A stretch of 64,000 nt of DNA from Melastoma dodecandrum (taxonomy: Eukaryota; Streptophyta; Magnoliopsida; Myrtales; Melastomataceae): NCBI GenBank assembly GCA_029817715.1, contig JARUPY010000397.1, positions 8,804,001 through 8,868,000 of the forward strand, given 5' to 3'. The position numbers were made by a program, and so were the translations under genes. Position 1 is the first letter of the stretch. Each line of letters starts with the position of its first letter. The notes under the pieces are model-generated. The model had not been told where the DNA came from. It saw only the letters and a list, made by a program, of their open reading frames with translations, and did not search any database. This document shows, in pieces, positions 22,394 through 33,944 of the stretch.

Positions 22394-24713
22394 TGTTAGT
22401 ATAGTTTTAATGATGTCATACAGAAGGTAAACTTCTGCTGTGTAGAAGGTAAGTTTCTACTACTTTGCAGAAGGTTAATCTACATGGACAGTTCGTACCT
22501 TATGTCACCTAATCATTATCACGAATTATTTAAATTAATCATCTGATTATTTAAATACATTCATATGGTATTAGATGTTAATTAAAATCGTTTTAAATAA
22601 TTTTGATTACGATTTATTTCCATGTGAGTTGATCTATTCTCTTTAAGGGAAGAAATCACTTTATATATGGAAAGCTCTGATGCAAGGTTCTGCTGACTGA
22701 TCTGGAACTATTTAACGGTCATTCAATCACTCCTCTTGTATCTAAACACGTCCAAATTCGTTATGAATCATGGCAAAGGACAACCCATCTGAATATGGAC
22801 GCACCCCACACGTGTCTGTATCCAGAAGGTCTGCCAACCAATTTTGAAAACCAAGATTATCTGATTGCCATTTACAAAAGCTTGACGGATCTTATCTGTC
22901 CGAATCTTCTGCAAGCCTTATCACCTAGGATTGTGAACACAATCATGACAAGAAGGCATGATTGATCCTCAAGTAATATGGAGCATCTCTCCCAATGGGG
23001 GAATGTTTTATTTGGCTGATATTTTGTTTCCATGTTTTGTAGAGATTTTCGTCGGCCAATGTATCTTCTGTAAATATGTAATTTCTATTTTGTATAAGAT
23101 ATGATCAATTGTTAGATAGAATTGTAGACGACCTACGTGTAGAGTGAGTGTATTGTATTCTAAGAGACTTGTGAGTTTTCGTTCTCTTTGGGGTTGAGCA
23201 TTCGGTTGCAGAAGGCTGGTGTCGAGGGTACAAGCTAGATCGGACGTGAGTGAGGCTGCGAAGGATCTGACTGCACTGTGGCGTGGCTGGCGTGCATCAG
23301 GTTTAGGGAGAAGTCGGGGTATATACGTGCTAGGGTAGCGAGCAGAAGAAGGGCCGCATCCAGAGGAATCTGGTGAGGTACTAGTGAGGTTGTTTTGTAA
23401 TCGATTTGCTCGTATGTGCAAAAAGCAGGTATCCATGGGGTAACCTGTGCCGGGCATGAGTAAGGTCGTGAAGGATCTGGCTGCACTGTGGCATGGCGGA
23501 CGTGCATCAGGCTTAGGGTGAAGTCGGGTGTATACGTGCCAGGGCAGTGAGCAGAAGTAGGGCCACGTCTGGGAGATTCACGGTGAGGCACTGACATTTG
23601 TGTTTCTGCGGAAGGGAAGAACCTGTTGTAGGCTTTGGAGAAGTCTCACGGGTACTGTCTGCTTCTGGAAGTCTTGGTGAGGAGCCAAGCATTGGTGAAG
23701 CCTTGGTGAGGAGCCAAACAGGTCGTGGAACCGTTGGAGAGAAAATTCACCCTTGGACAGAGGGGCTGTCTACCTATGTAGGGCCGCTACGTGCTTGCGT
23801 GGAGCTGCCACGTTCTAAAGAACCTCAACGATAGGGATTGTGGAGTTAGTCACTGTCTTCAGTGCAGAACCTTAACCAGAGAGTTTTTGGAGTTAGTCAC
23901 AGATCTCTGTGCACGACCCAAAGGATTACTGATCACAACCCATCGGGTTTCTATGAGTAGAAAAGCCGAAGAGCTATCTGCATCACCTTCTAGACTACAA
24001 AAGTGTCTCAGTACCTTCTGCTAGTACATTCATTGTGGAAAAACCGAAGGGCTATCTACAATACCCTCTGCAGGAGTGTTTTACTTCTTCTGTCATTCTT
24101 GTATTCGCTATAAGTGTTCAATAGTGAATTCCATCCTATAAGGGTGAAGAGTGGAGTAGGCAACTATCGAACCACTATAAACCTTCCTTGTCTCATTTAC
24201 TTTCTGCGTAAATGGAAAAACAAATTAACAGACACAACGCAAACGTCTGAGCAGAGACTCTAAAGGTCCTGCATCAAACATCGTATGCTACAGAAACCAA
24301 TCAAGTTCTGGAGTTGTTTCATTAAATCCAGCTCTCGCAGATCATCTTTTGGTAGTGCAGAAATCTACAAGGTTCTCTAACAACCTTCTGCTACTACAAG
24401 TATCTTTCAGATCTTGGAGTAGACGTTGCTGATCACACTTAAGGTGGTTGGATTTGTAGAACCTTGATAGCAGAAGCATCAATCTTCTACTACTGCAGAA
24501 ACCTTCACAGGTCTGCATAATCGTATCTTAGATCAGACTTTGGATGGTCGTTCTCTCATCAAGCAGTTCACTTCGGGATCTCCTGTGTACAAGGGTTTTG
24601 TAATCTACAGAAACCTAACCTTCCGCTGCGTGGTTCTATTAGTTGTAAAAAGGGCTAAAAAGGCTATTACACTAATTTACCCCCCTCTTAGTGCCATTGT
24701 TACACCAATAGAA
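22394..24713 (+). mobile_element. Copia-type LTR-like insertion
   Basis: Sequence that splits the outer 5' LTR. It begins TGTTAGTATAG and ends with a pyrimidine-rich segment (ACTAATTTACCCCCCTC, then ATTGTTACA) like the end of long copia LTRs. A tandem duplication of ~145 bp lies at 23243-23390 and 23455-23600 (each with GCATCAGG...TTAGGG...AAGTCGGG). AGAAGG motifs recur throughout. No coding domain. I read it as a solo or truncated LTR. A target-site duplication could not be confirmed. Confidence 0.5.
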
Positions 24714-25195
24714 GGCTTGTGGGCGAAGCGGTTACCAAGCGACGGGGCTACTGGGCGACGAGGGTCAACACGGCGGTCAAGCGACGGTCAACAAGGTGGT
24801 CAAACGACAGTCAACTGGATGAACGAGGAAACTCTGTAGCGAAGGTAGTGGGTGATCCGATCAATTAGTGGCTGTTATGAGAAGATTTCGAACGATCTCA
24901 AGACATGAAAGGAAATTGTTACCAAGATTACTTGGAAATGAGATATTATATGAAGACTGGCAATAAGGACGCGTAATATATGTATAACATTTGATTTTTG
25001 TATATACATAGGTCTAGCCTAGTATAAATAGTTGTTCTTAGGCATTGTACACACACCTCTCTACAGACGGACATATAATCTTTTTATCTTCAAACATTCA
25101 AGCGTTCAAGCATCTCGACATTTTTGCGATCTTGTGCTCTTGTGTTCTTGTTTCCTTTTGAAGGCATCCTCGATGACATCCGAGCTAAAGCCTGA
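24714..25195 (+). mobile_element. Outer gypsy 5' LTR, right piece
   Basis: Aligns over its whole length with 48786-49170, for example 'gcgaagcg.ttaccaag', 'ggtctcaagacatg' versus 'gatctcaagacatg', and 'cagacggacatataatctttttatcttcaa'. A TATAAATAG box at 25023-25031 is conserved in the 3' LTR and should be the LTR promoter. The exact right end (CA) and primer site could not be fixed. Confidence 0.7.
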
Positions 25196-26950
25196 TACAA
25201 AGACAGTCGACAACTCACCCATACCCTTTTCATCGCCCACCATAAGAGGACTCACTTTGCTCATCGGTGATTAACTGGGCGACAAAAGTATTGAGCGACA
25301 AGTTCAAGCGACAGGAGTCGGGCAACGCAACCTACTCAGCGACGATCTTCCAAGAGACATTCATTCTAGGCGACGACTTAAAGATTCGAAGCTGAAGGGT
25401 CACGAAGTCGAAAAGTCTCAGAGAAGCTGAATCAATTTCCCTTCCTTTATTCATGCATTTACTCATTAATGCGTCCGCATTTATGTTTGTTTTTCCAATA
25501 AGCCATTTAAGGTTCGTCCATGAATCTGGTCATGCATGCATCTTATCTAGCTTCCTTATTTTTGCATTTTTGTTCTTGTTCTGGCGATCCTTATATAATG
25601 GGCACCCTTGTAAGCTTTTGAAGAACTTTGAATCAGATTATAAACCCCTTTGTAAGACTTTGTCTTTTTATCCGAAGTGAGTGGATTCTTCTTCAACCTC
25701 GTTCTTCATTTGGTGGATTCCACGTGCAGATTGAGTCGAGCATTCAACCGGTGGTGTTGTATCTGTATCCTCCGCATTGTTCTTCACCCTCGTCTTGTTC
25801 GTGGTGGTGTCTCTGTATCCACGGCCAGACGAGTTTATTCGAGTTCTTCTTTCACTGTGGTGTTTCTGTATCCATGGAGGTTGAATCTCAACCTACCTTC
25901 ATCTATCCCCAGTTCCATTCCTATTTCCAGCCGCACCCCTAAACACAACCTTCCGTCCATACCCCACGTCACTCCATTCTGCACCTTTAGTGACGTCCCC
26001 ACTTCCCCTTCGGTATTGGAATCATCTATTCGTTGCCGTACCCGTATCAAAGCCTCTCCAAAGACATAGGAGGAAAGGAAGTACTCCTTCGATGAGGCGA
26101 AGACCGATATTGATGCTTCAAAACGGGCGAATTCGACTGAAAACGGGCCATCAACTCCCTTGCACTGACAGAGAGAAATTTAGAAACTTCTGAAAGTGGC
26201 ATCGGTCGTTTACCCACACCACTAGATATTGCATCACGCTTAGGAAGTTGGTGCAAGAACTAATAGAGTCTAAGGAGTTACGCTTCCCCGACTCGGGGGA
26301 CCATGCGTTAACAGAGTGACACCCTTTTGGTGATTGAAACTGGGGAAACAATCATCGTAACATGCTTTTCAAGCGGCTAGTAAGCAAGGGAACACTTATG
26401 TGCCCTGTTGATCTCAAGAACATACGACATGATTGTTGTTGCTGGCGCATGGATGATTCGTACATCACTAATATGTGCCATACTTTAGGAAGTACTTGCT
26501 GAACGAAAGGAAATCAGAATGGTATGACCTTAACTGCCTTGAGGAAATGGCTATGGGAATCAACAGTGGCCCAAGGGTACATCAATGCCCGGAGAGACAT
26601 CAAGAGCAAAAAGCCACCCCACCAACCGGAGTGAAGGGACTCTACACCCTTGGAGAACTTCTGAGACAGGGAACTGTGGGCGAAGGCGAAGAAACCAAAA
26701 GAAGCTTCGCAACAAGAGGCTTCCCATGCTACGCACTATTGATCGCCTTGGACCCCAATAGGCAAAAACGCATGAGCAACAACAGTCCAATACTCCAGAT
26801 CGCCCTCGAGGCGACAAGGATGCTATGAGAGAAGGGACTTCGTTAGCCCAATTTCTAATAGCTGACATGCTTTGTTACAGGTGAAAACCTATAACAATGC
26901 ATAAGGTATTCTTCACCCAGACATGCTAACTCTACTGTAACCAATACGTC
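25196..26950 (+). mobile_element. Outer gypsy leader and gag region (decayed)
   Basis: Between the 5' LTR and the first recognisable pol sequence. Gag should be here, but no capsid or zinc-knuckle motif is readable. Several open frames of 60-130 codons occur (for example 25677-26069 and 26475-26828) without a known domain. The region at 25677-25890 has three related sub-repeats around 'gtggtgttgtatctgtatcc'. Confidence 0.4.
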
Positions 26951-27349
26951 ATGCTGTTGTCCTGCATGGCGTCCAAAGGGAAGATCAAACTACAGATGGT
27001 CGACCCTTCATCGGGTAATTCACCTGACTGTGAATCAACCTACCTTCCGGATCCTCCTCTTGTGGAGAGTTTCCGAAGGGGTTATGACTCACATAAGAGG
27101 GAGTTTGTTCAGGTGGATAATCGCCTGCAACCTCTCAAACACTCACGCTGCATCCGCGTTCCTATCATCCCAGAACATGGCAAAAAGTGGGTACGGGACC
27201 ATAACCCCAGGTACCCACTGAGAGAACCAAAGGGGGAAGAAAGAGAAGAGCGCAACGCGCCGCGAAAAAGCGCACCAAACTGGCAACCAATGATACTCAA
27301 AAGGCTAAGAAATCAAGCGAAAGCGACTTGCATCCAATACGCGGAGTGA
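26951..27349 (+). pseudogene. Gypsy gag C-terminus/linker (copy A)
   Basis: A 132-codon frame (ASKGKIKLQM near its start, a highly charged Lys/Arg/Glu end) placed directly before the protease, where gypsy gag-pol linkers lie. Assignment is from position rather than a recognised domain. It ends at a stop before the protease frame. Confidence 0.4.
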
Positions 27350-27461
27350 TTATAACCCAGTCTAGTCCGGGACTCCACCCGAGACGAATAGGAGTTGTTG
27401 CAATGTCCTCATACTACCCACCGAGTTTGCTAAAAAAGAGGACAACCAAACATAAGGTAGT

Positions 27462-27890
27462 TTGTTATTCCCTTTCAATCACAATGCTGTTACTGAAATA
27501 CCACAGAATTTTCCGAGTGGATGGCTGAAAGAATCTCCTACATCACTCCAGAAACATATGTTCCCACTGCACATTCAGACAATGTTGAATAACGTGGTGA
27601 TGCGCCATGTCCTTATTGATAACGAAGCAACCATTAATGTGCTTCCCCTTAAAGCGTATAAGTGCTTGGAGGACGACATAACTGAACTGGAAAGGACTGA
27701 CGTAATTGTCAACGGATTTAACGGGATTATCTCCGCATGCCTTGGTGTGGTGTCCGTCCGACTCCGCGTTGGCACCCATGAAAATAAGACGGCTTTCTTT
27801 GTAATTGACATAGAGCCTTCTTTTAGTGCCCTACTTGGAAGATATTGGTTGTACAAGGCCGGTGCTATACACTTCACACTTCAAAAATAA
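27462..27890 (+). pseudogene. Gypsy retropepsin (copy A)
   Basis: A 142-codon frame carrying an aspartic-protease signature HVLIDNEATINVLP (about 27606-27647) and the later ALLGRYWL stretch, typical of retrotransposon proteases. The usual D(T/S/N)G triad reads DNE here, replacing the glycine. Copy B also reads DNEA, so the change predates the duplication or is typical of this subfamily. A stop interrupts the frame at 27888-27890; protease-to-RT linker sequence follows to about 28590 with several stops. Confidence 0.75.
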
Positions 27891-28593
27891 CTTATACTGT
27901 AGGGAAAGCATGGTTTAGAGGTTATCATGGGAGAGGTGAGCAAGAATGCTAACATGTCCTATGTATGTGCAATGGCAGTAAAGCAAGTTAAAGACATGAC
28001 ACTAAGGCAAAAGCATCCACTGAAAGACCCAAATGACGAACCTTTGGGCGAAGCAGGCTATGAATTTCTAGTGTCATAAGATGGACCGCCCTTGGCAGCA
28101 CCACAGCAGCTAATTGTTCCAACCGGATGGGGCGATGAACTATAGCCCGAAGCCGATCAAGACCTAACCCCCTTGGGAAAGATATGTGTGAAGCGGGGTT
28201 ACAAGGTGACAACGACATTTATTAGACGGAGACGGATTTGGAGCCCGATAGACTCCTCTACCCACCTTCGTCCAATGGAGAGTGAAACAATCGATCCAAT
28301 ATCGGACGTCCTAGAAAGATTAGGAAGCTATAGGGCGTCTAGAATAAATGAAGCACAATGTAATGTGTTTCCGCGGGCATGCCCAGACATGCCAAATATA
28401 TATTCAATGCATAAGGAAGTTACTATTACTTTTATCGTCCCATGAGATCCGTTAAGTGAAATCAACTTAAAGGATCACCTCTACAACACTACGTGTCACC
28501 TACCTCAGCTCACTGCTAAGCGAAACTGAGGCAGGCGACGTTAGCAAAGTCCTTCGCACCTACAAAGATTGTTTCGCCTGGGATTATACAGAG

Positions 28594-29350
28594 ATGCCTG
28601 GCCTTGACCGAAACTTGGTCGAGCATCAACTCCCGACGTACAATAACTTTAAGCCTGTGAAACAAACTCCAAAGAGGTTGTCACGGGAAGTAGCCTGGAT
28701 GGTTAATGAAGAAATTAAGAAGTTGTTCAAAGCCGGTTATATAAGAACAGCTAAGTACGTGGACTGGAACTCTAGCATAGTTCCTGTCGTTAAAAAGAAC
28801 GACAAGATCAGGGTATACATAGATTTTCAAGACTTAAACAAAGTGACACCTAAAGACGAATGTCCACTGCCGACGACCTTATAGACACATTGACAGGACA
28901 TGAGTTAATTCCTTCATGAACGGATATTCGGGATACAATCAAATCGTCATCGTCAAAGAGAACGTGCATAAGACAACGTTCAGATGTCCTATCAGGATAT
29001 CCGAATGGGTCGTCATGTCCTTTGGATTGAAGAATGCTGGAGCCACGTACTATAGAGAGCTGAATCTCATCTTTGGCCCCTTGATAAGATAGTGGAAGTC
29101 TACATTGGCGACGTGGTGGTAAAATCCAACCGAAGTCAAGACCATCATATTTTCTAAGCCAAGCATTCAAAAGATGCGAATGCATAAACTAAAGCTCAAC
29201 CCCTTAAAATGAGCTTTTGGAGCCCAAAAGTGACAGTTTCTTTGATTCCATGTACACCAACAAGGAATTGATTTTGACCCTCTTAAAACTCGAACTATCC
29301 AGAACCTACCTACTCCTTAGAGTAAGAAGAAACTCTAGGCCTTCCTCGGA
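28594..29350 (+). pseudogene. Gypsy reverse transcriptase (copy A)
   Basis: The N-terminal part is open (28594-28884) and shows IRVYIDFQDLNKVTPKDECPLP (motif about 28810-28869). Past a stop, other frames give FGLKNAGATYYRELNLIF (about 29019-29072) and the catalytic box VYIGDVVVKS at 29098-29127. The catalytic box normally reads Y(V/I)DD, so one metal-binding Asp has become Gly. A linker AFLGRVNY-type segment lies near 29335-29360. Inactive. Confidence 0.85.
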
Positions 29351-29426
29351 AGGGTCAACTATATGCGTCAGTTCATAGGCAACGTGGCATCTAAAACCAG
29401 CGCCTTTTCCACAATTCTAAAGGGAA

Positions 29427-29755
29427 ATGAAAAGGGCAGTTTGGACATCGCAACATGAGCGAGCTTTCCAGGAAAGAAAGAACTACCGGACGAACCCTCC
29501 TGTGCTAGCGCCACCAGACAGAAAGGCGCATACATCCTTTACGTGGCTGCGTCGCAGTCCAGTATCGGGTCCATGCCAGCACAAGAGCAAGACAGAGTTG
29601 AAAGTGCTGTTTATTACCTCTCTCGACTCCTCACAGAGACAGAGCAGCGGTACGACCCAACTGAGAAGATATGCCTAGCTGTTTATTACTCAGTAATAAA
29701 ACTCATACATTACATTGGTCCAACGATGTATACGTCGTCTCTAAGATACATTTGA
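29427..29755 (+). pseudogene. Gypsy RNase H (copy A)
   Basis: Contains VAASQSSIGSM and AVYYLSRLLTETEQRYDPTEKICLAVYY (29543-29700), the RNase H domain that follows RT in Ty3/gypsy. Frameshifted relative to RT. The matching domain in copy B is at 41951-42274. Confidence 0.8.
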
Positions 29756-29792
29756 CCCCCTACTTACGGGTAGGATTGACAAATGGAGTTTA

Positions 29793-30100
29793 GTGCTGTC
29801 TGCCTACAATATATACCACAAGCCGCAGACTTTAGTTAAAGGACATGCCTTGGCTGAATTTATCACCCACTATGGTGAAGGTAACATAGACTCTTCATTC
29901 GAGAAAGATAACCCACATGGACACTGGTCCATTTGGTTTGATGGGTCCTCCAACAGATTCGGAGCAGGTATAAGGGTTTTCATCAAGACACCCTGGAATG
30001 CCGAAACTAGGTTGGCCCGTCCCCTCGACGGCAAAGTAATCAATAACGTAGCTGAGTACGAGGCCTTGATTCTGGCTTTGCAGACTGCTTTAGACTGAAA
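29793..30100 (+). pseudogene. Second (archaeal-type) RNase H, copy A
   Basis: A 101-codon frame with WSIWFDGSSNRFGAGIRVF and NNVAEYEALILALQTALD, the DGSS...NNxAEYEAL pattern of the extra RNase H domain in Tat-like plant gypsy elements. Its presence after a first RNase H supports the Tat-like assignment. Ends at a stop. Confidence 0.8.
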
Positions 30101-30239
30101 GCTATAAAGCGTAAAGATATGTGGTGATTCCCAATTGGTAATTCGGCCGCTGTTAGGCCAAAGCGAATGCCACTCACCTCACCTGGGCCGATATCTAAGC
30201 AGAATGAACGTAACTCTTTGTGAAAATAGGTGCGGCCAA

Positions 30240-30717
30240 GATTATACACATGAAAAGAGAAGACAATCAAGAGGCCAACCATTTGGCATAACTGGCCTCT
30301 AGATTAATACATGACTCAGATTCACGTAAGGATAGTACAGCCGTGTTCATAAACAAACATCTAGAATTCCACGATGATAATGGATTGAAGGACAAAGAGG
30401 TCCACACGGCCGATCTATTCGAACAGAAAGAGGACTAGCGACAGCCAATACGATAGTTCATCGAGAATTCTAATGCAAAAGTGGAAAAAGAGAATTCGAA
30501 TGATAGCTAGACACTACGTACTCCTCGACAAAATCCTCTATAGGAAAACCAATAAAGATGTCATGTTAAGGTGCATCGACTTAGATGAAGCCATCCCAAT
30601 AATGATGGAAACACATGAGGGTCTGTGTGGAGCTTATCAAGCAAGGATTAAGATGAGTTGGTCAATCAAATGACACGAGTTCTACTTGCTGTCAATGGTC
30701 AAGAATTGCACTGAAAT
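30240..30717 (+). pseudogene. Gypsy integrase N-terminus (copy A)
   Basis: Linker (MKREDNQEANHLA region, 30250-30290) and zinc-finger region. The frame at 30473-30673 has LLDKILYRKTNKDVMLRCI and ETHEGLCGAYQARIKM, where the second zinc-finger histidine of the usual GAHQA reads Tyr. Interrupted at 30717 by the hAT-type insertion; the frame resumes at 31272. Confidence 0.75.
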
Positions 30718-31263
30718 TAGGGGTGAGCAAAAAGTTCGGAATGCCAAACACCGAACCGATTTTTCGTCATTTCGGTATTTGGAATTCGGTATTCGGTATT
30801 TGGTATTTGGTTCGGTTTTATATTTCTATTGAAATTTGAATTTGGTTCGGTATTTGGTATTTTGTTTTTAAATTTCGGTATTCCAAATTACCGAAATTTA
30901 ATTTATTTTTTAATAATGATGAGAAAGCAAGAAAGAAGTGTTGGCGTAGTTGGCTAGCGTGTAGGTCTCATGGCTTTGTTATCATGAGGTCGAGAGTTCG
31001 AGCCTCCCTAACCCCCAAATTCCTCTTTTTTTTTCTCTTTAATGAAATCTTTCTCTAAAAAATTTATGGGCTATTTATTCGGCCCAATAAAATTTTGGAA
31101 GATCCAAATACCGAACCATAATACCGAAATAAATTTTGGTATTTCGGTATTTGGAAGATTGGAGTTCGGTTCGGTATTTGGAGGATAAAATTTTGAAACT
31201 TCGGTATTTGGAAGTTCGGTATTCGGTTCGGTTGGTATTTGGAATACCGAATGCTCACCCCTA
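30718..31263. mobile_element. hAT-type miniature element, 546 bp
   Basis: Perfect 12 bp terminal inverted repeats TAGGGGTGAGCA...TGCTCACCCCTA flanked by exact 8 bp target duplications ACTGAAAT (30710-30717 and 31264-31271). Removing the element and one duplication restores the integrase sequence. 8 bp duplications and TAGGG termini fit hAT. Inside are many copies of TTCGGTAT/ATACCGAA words in both orientations, and a tRNA-Met-like stretch. It encodes no transposase, so it is non-autonomous. Confidence 0.92.
30935..31016 (+). pseudogene. tRNA-Met-like sequence in hAT element
   Basis: Resembles plant elongator tRNA-Met(CAT): D-arm GTAGTTGGCTAGCG (30945-30958), GTAGGTCTCATGGC with a CAT anticodon (about 30961-30974), variable/T-arm GAGGTCGAGAGTTCGAGCC (about 30985-31004, B box AGTTCGAGCC). 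The acceptor stem does not pair and the anticodon 3' side is altered, so it is not a functional tRNA gene. The internal promoter boxes are fairly well kept. Confidence 0.7.
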
Positions 31264-31271
31264 ACTGAAAT

Positions 31272-31924
31272 GGCTCGAGCCTGTCAAGCTCGGCAGTGAT
31301 GATGACCGGGGAAACGCACCCCTGCCACAGACATGAACGACATAGTAAAACCATGCCTTTCAGGACATGGGCGCTAGACATCATGGGGGAAATTCATCAC
31401 CCCTTAAGCAAGGGAGATGCTTATATGCTTGTCGCTACAGACTACTTCACCAAAGGCGACGACTTACAAGTCCATCAATCAAAATGATGTAATTGAATTA
31501 ATCAAAATACTCAACTCATCCCCGTATTACACCAAGTCAAATGGGCAATCGAAGGCTTCCAACAAACTCATAAAACGTGTTATCCAGAGAATGATCGGGA
31601 GCAACCCACGTACATGGCATATCCTGCTTTAGGAGACATTATGGGCACTCAGGGTCACGAAAAGAGAAAGCATAGGCGTCGCCCCGTTCAACCTTGTGTA
31701 CGGTCATGATGCGATCCCTCCAATAAAAGTGCGATACAGATTGCTCAGACTTCTTAAGCACCTTGGAGAACACGAGGGATACGATGATGATATGCATATT
31801 GTGCTAGAAAATCTGAAAACCACCAGAAGCAATGTGTTAAATCATTTAGAGGCTTATAAGAAGAACATCTCCTGCTTCTACAACAAGAGAGTAGTATCCC
31901 GTTCATTCAGTAAGGGAGACCTAG
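31272..31924 (+). pseudogene. Gypsy integrase core and C-terminus (copy A)
   Basis: Continues the integrase: KPCLSGHGR/ALDIMGEIHHP (about 31360-31400), ATDYFTK (31427-31450), then a deletion joining to SSPYYTKSNGQSKASNKLIKRVIQRM (31517-31593), and APFNLVYGHDAIPP (about 31684-31722) through VVSRSFSKGDL. Part of the catalytic core is missing and the final Glu region reads SKAS rather than AEAS. Interrupted at 31924 by the 7.9 kb LTR element. Confidence 0.8.
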
Positions 31925-33928
31925 TGTAAGGTTTCCGAGTTTAATCATTTAATAAAACACCCTTATTTACTCATTCTTACTCTCCCAACTTAAATTGAAT
32001 AGCTAAATCAAGGAAAATGTTTACATTTATTACCATCTTCTCTCATTTTACTTTACAAAGGTCGAGTTTGATTACGTGTTGCTACTTTCTATTTCAATGG
32101 TTGACCCCTCTAAACTCTAAACCTCTTCTTCCTAGTCTTCAGTCCTGTCATGCACGCATACACAATAATAAGCGAATAAGCGCACGCAACTCATATTCTG
32201 ATTTTCAATGTCCTTAAGCAGTTGTCCTTCATCTTTACTTCATCTCGGCGGAGGAGTGGACTTCCCCGTCCTAACCTCGCCCACGCCTTCCTTCTTAGGT
32301 AACCTGAAAGCGGGATTCTTCACCGATCCTCTCATCACATGCACCTGAGGGCGGGGCAAGTCACCGGTCCCTTCATCCACCATCTTACACGACATTGCGA
32401 GATGGATTGGTCGTCGATCCTTTCAAAAATACTATGATCCAAGGGTGGGAAGTATCGCCAACCCCCCCTCATCTGTGCTTTACACTCAACCGAGAGTGGG
32501 ACTATTCATCGATCCTCCCTTGAGTGCCTTGATACGAGGGTGGGAAGTATCACCGAACCCCTCATCCGTGTCCTACATTCACCCGGGAATGGGATTACTC
32601 CCCGATCCTCCCATGAATGCCTCGACCCGAGGGTGGGAAGTATCACTGAACCCCTCCTTTGTACTATAAGTACCCGAGAGTGGGAATTATTCACCGATCC
32701 TCTCGAGTCTGTCATGATTCAAGGACGGGAAGCATCACCGGTCCCCTCCTCATACTAGGAAAGCATACTCAACTTATGAAACCCCATAAAGGTGACACCT
32801 TTCCGTGTTTATCACCCATCCGACACACATCCGTGCCACTTTCACCAAACATTCCTTCCATTTTCCACCAATGATTCACTAGTACACCTTGCGCACGGGA
32901 TCCGGAGGTTGGCCATTCCTCCATCACCCTTACGCACATATACACACTCTCATCGCATGATCCAAACACTTTCTCACCTCAATAACATATAAATAAACAT
33001 TCCTTGAGTAGGAGGAGTGCAGGATAGTGAGAAAGTTAGCACCTTTCTAAAGTTCCTTCGCGAAGTAAGGCTAACACTTCACTTCTCCGAGCCTTCCCAA
33101 CTCGGAACGCTCCTCCTTGCTTCCTTCCTACCTGGATCTCCGTTCTTCACCTCGTACCAAGCAAGGATAGCTCCTTCAAAGTCGCTTTAGGGTCGGATCC
33201 CTCTTCTTAAACTCGGTGTCAACCAAAATCTGTGAGCCATATGCATCAATAACCCAAGTTAGTCGTGATATAACCATTTCTAGGGAAGATAAGTGCGGGA
33301 GAAGGGTAAATGAGGTACCTTCCTCCAATCCTCCACCACGCTCCGTGGGTTCTCCCTCCTTCTCTTACAAGTTTGCTCCCGACCATTTCCCTTCTTTCTT
33401 CCTCCACGGATCCGTGTTTCTCATCAAGTACCACACCCGGAAGCTCCTCCACGATCACATTGTGGACGGTTGCTCCTCTTCCTTCCCCTTCTTCCTCTCG
33501 ACTCCTCCCCCATCTCTCTCTTCTTTTTCCTTTTTTTTTCTCCAAGTGTATCGTGTGGTGGGGAATGAATCATCCCCCACAAATATCATATGAATAGTTT
33601 CGATGACAATTTCGTAAATATTAATTCGGGCCATCTCATTATTCATGAGGGCTCCCTTTTTCTTATTTGGCCCGTTCCCTTAGTTTGTTACTCCTATTTC
33701 CATTTGATTCATCTAGCATATTGTACTTGGTCCCTTGTTACTTTCCTTTCCGATATTCTCAACATCTATTAACTCCGAGAAGGCATAATTGTTTTCCGTC
33801 CTCTCCATTAATTTGATCATTCGGAAGCACGATATATCCAAATACCTCCTGGCCAAGGGTACGATATTATTTCCATTCTAATTAAATTGTCCCATGCCCC
33901 GAAAATTCATAAAAGTCGGGTCGTTACA
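31925..33928 (-). repeat. LARD-like element 3' LTR
   Basis: 2,004 bp, TG...CA bounded, clearly similar to 37816-39799. Contains about four tandem units of ~93 bp (32440-32760) marked by AGGGTGGGAAGTATCA, and a CT-rich tract at 33470-33545. Small indels and many substitutions separate the two LTRs, so the insertion is not recent. Confidence 0.92.
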
Positions 33929-33944
33929 TTCTACCCCCCTTAAA
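33929..33944 (-). other. Polypurine tract of LARD-like element
   Basis: On the minus strand it reads CTTTAAGGGGGGTAGAA immediately before the 3' LTR start TGTAACGACC, as a plus-strand primer should. Confidence 0.8.

Noticed and set aside
30935..31016. A functional tRNA-Met gene
   Set aside because: The acceptor stem does not pair and the anticodon-arm region is altered; it sits inside a MITE. Kept only as a tRNA-like pseudogene.
32445..32758. Repeat-containing open frames in several phases (and at 38108-38590)
   Set aside because: Products of the ~93 bp tandem units in the LARD LTRs, which lack stops in more than one frame by periodicity; no domain.
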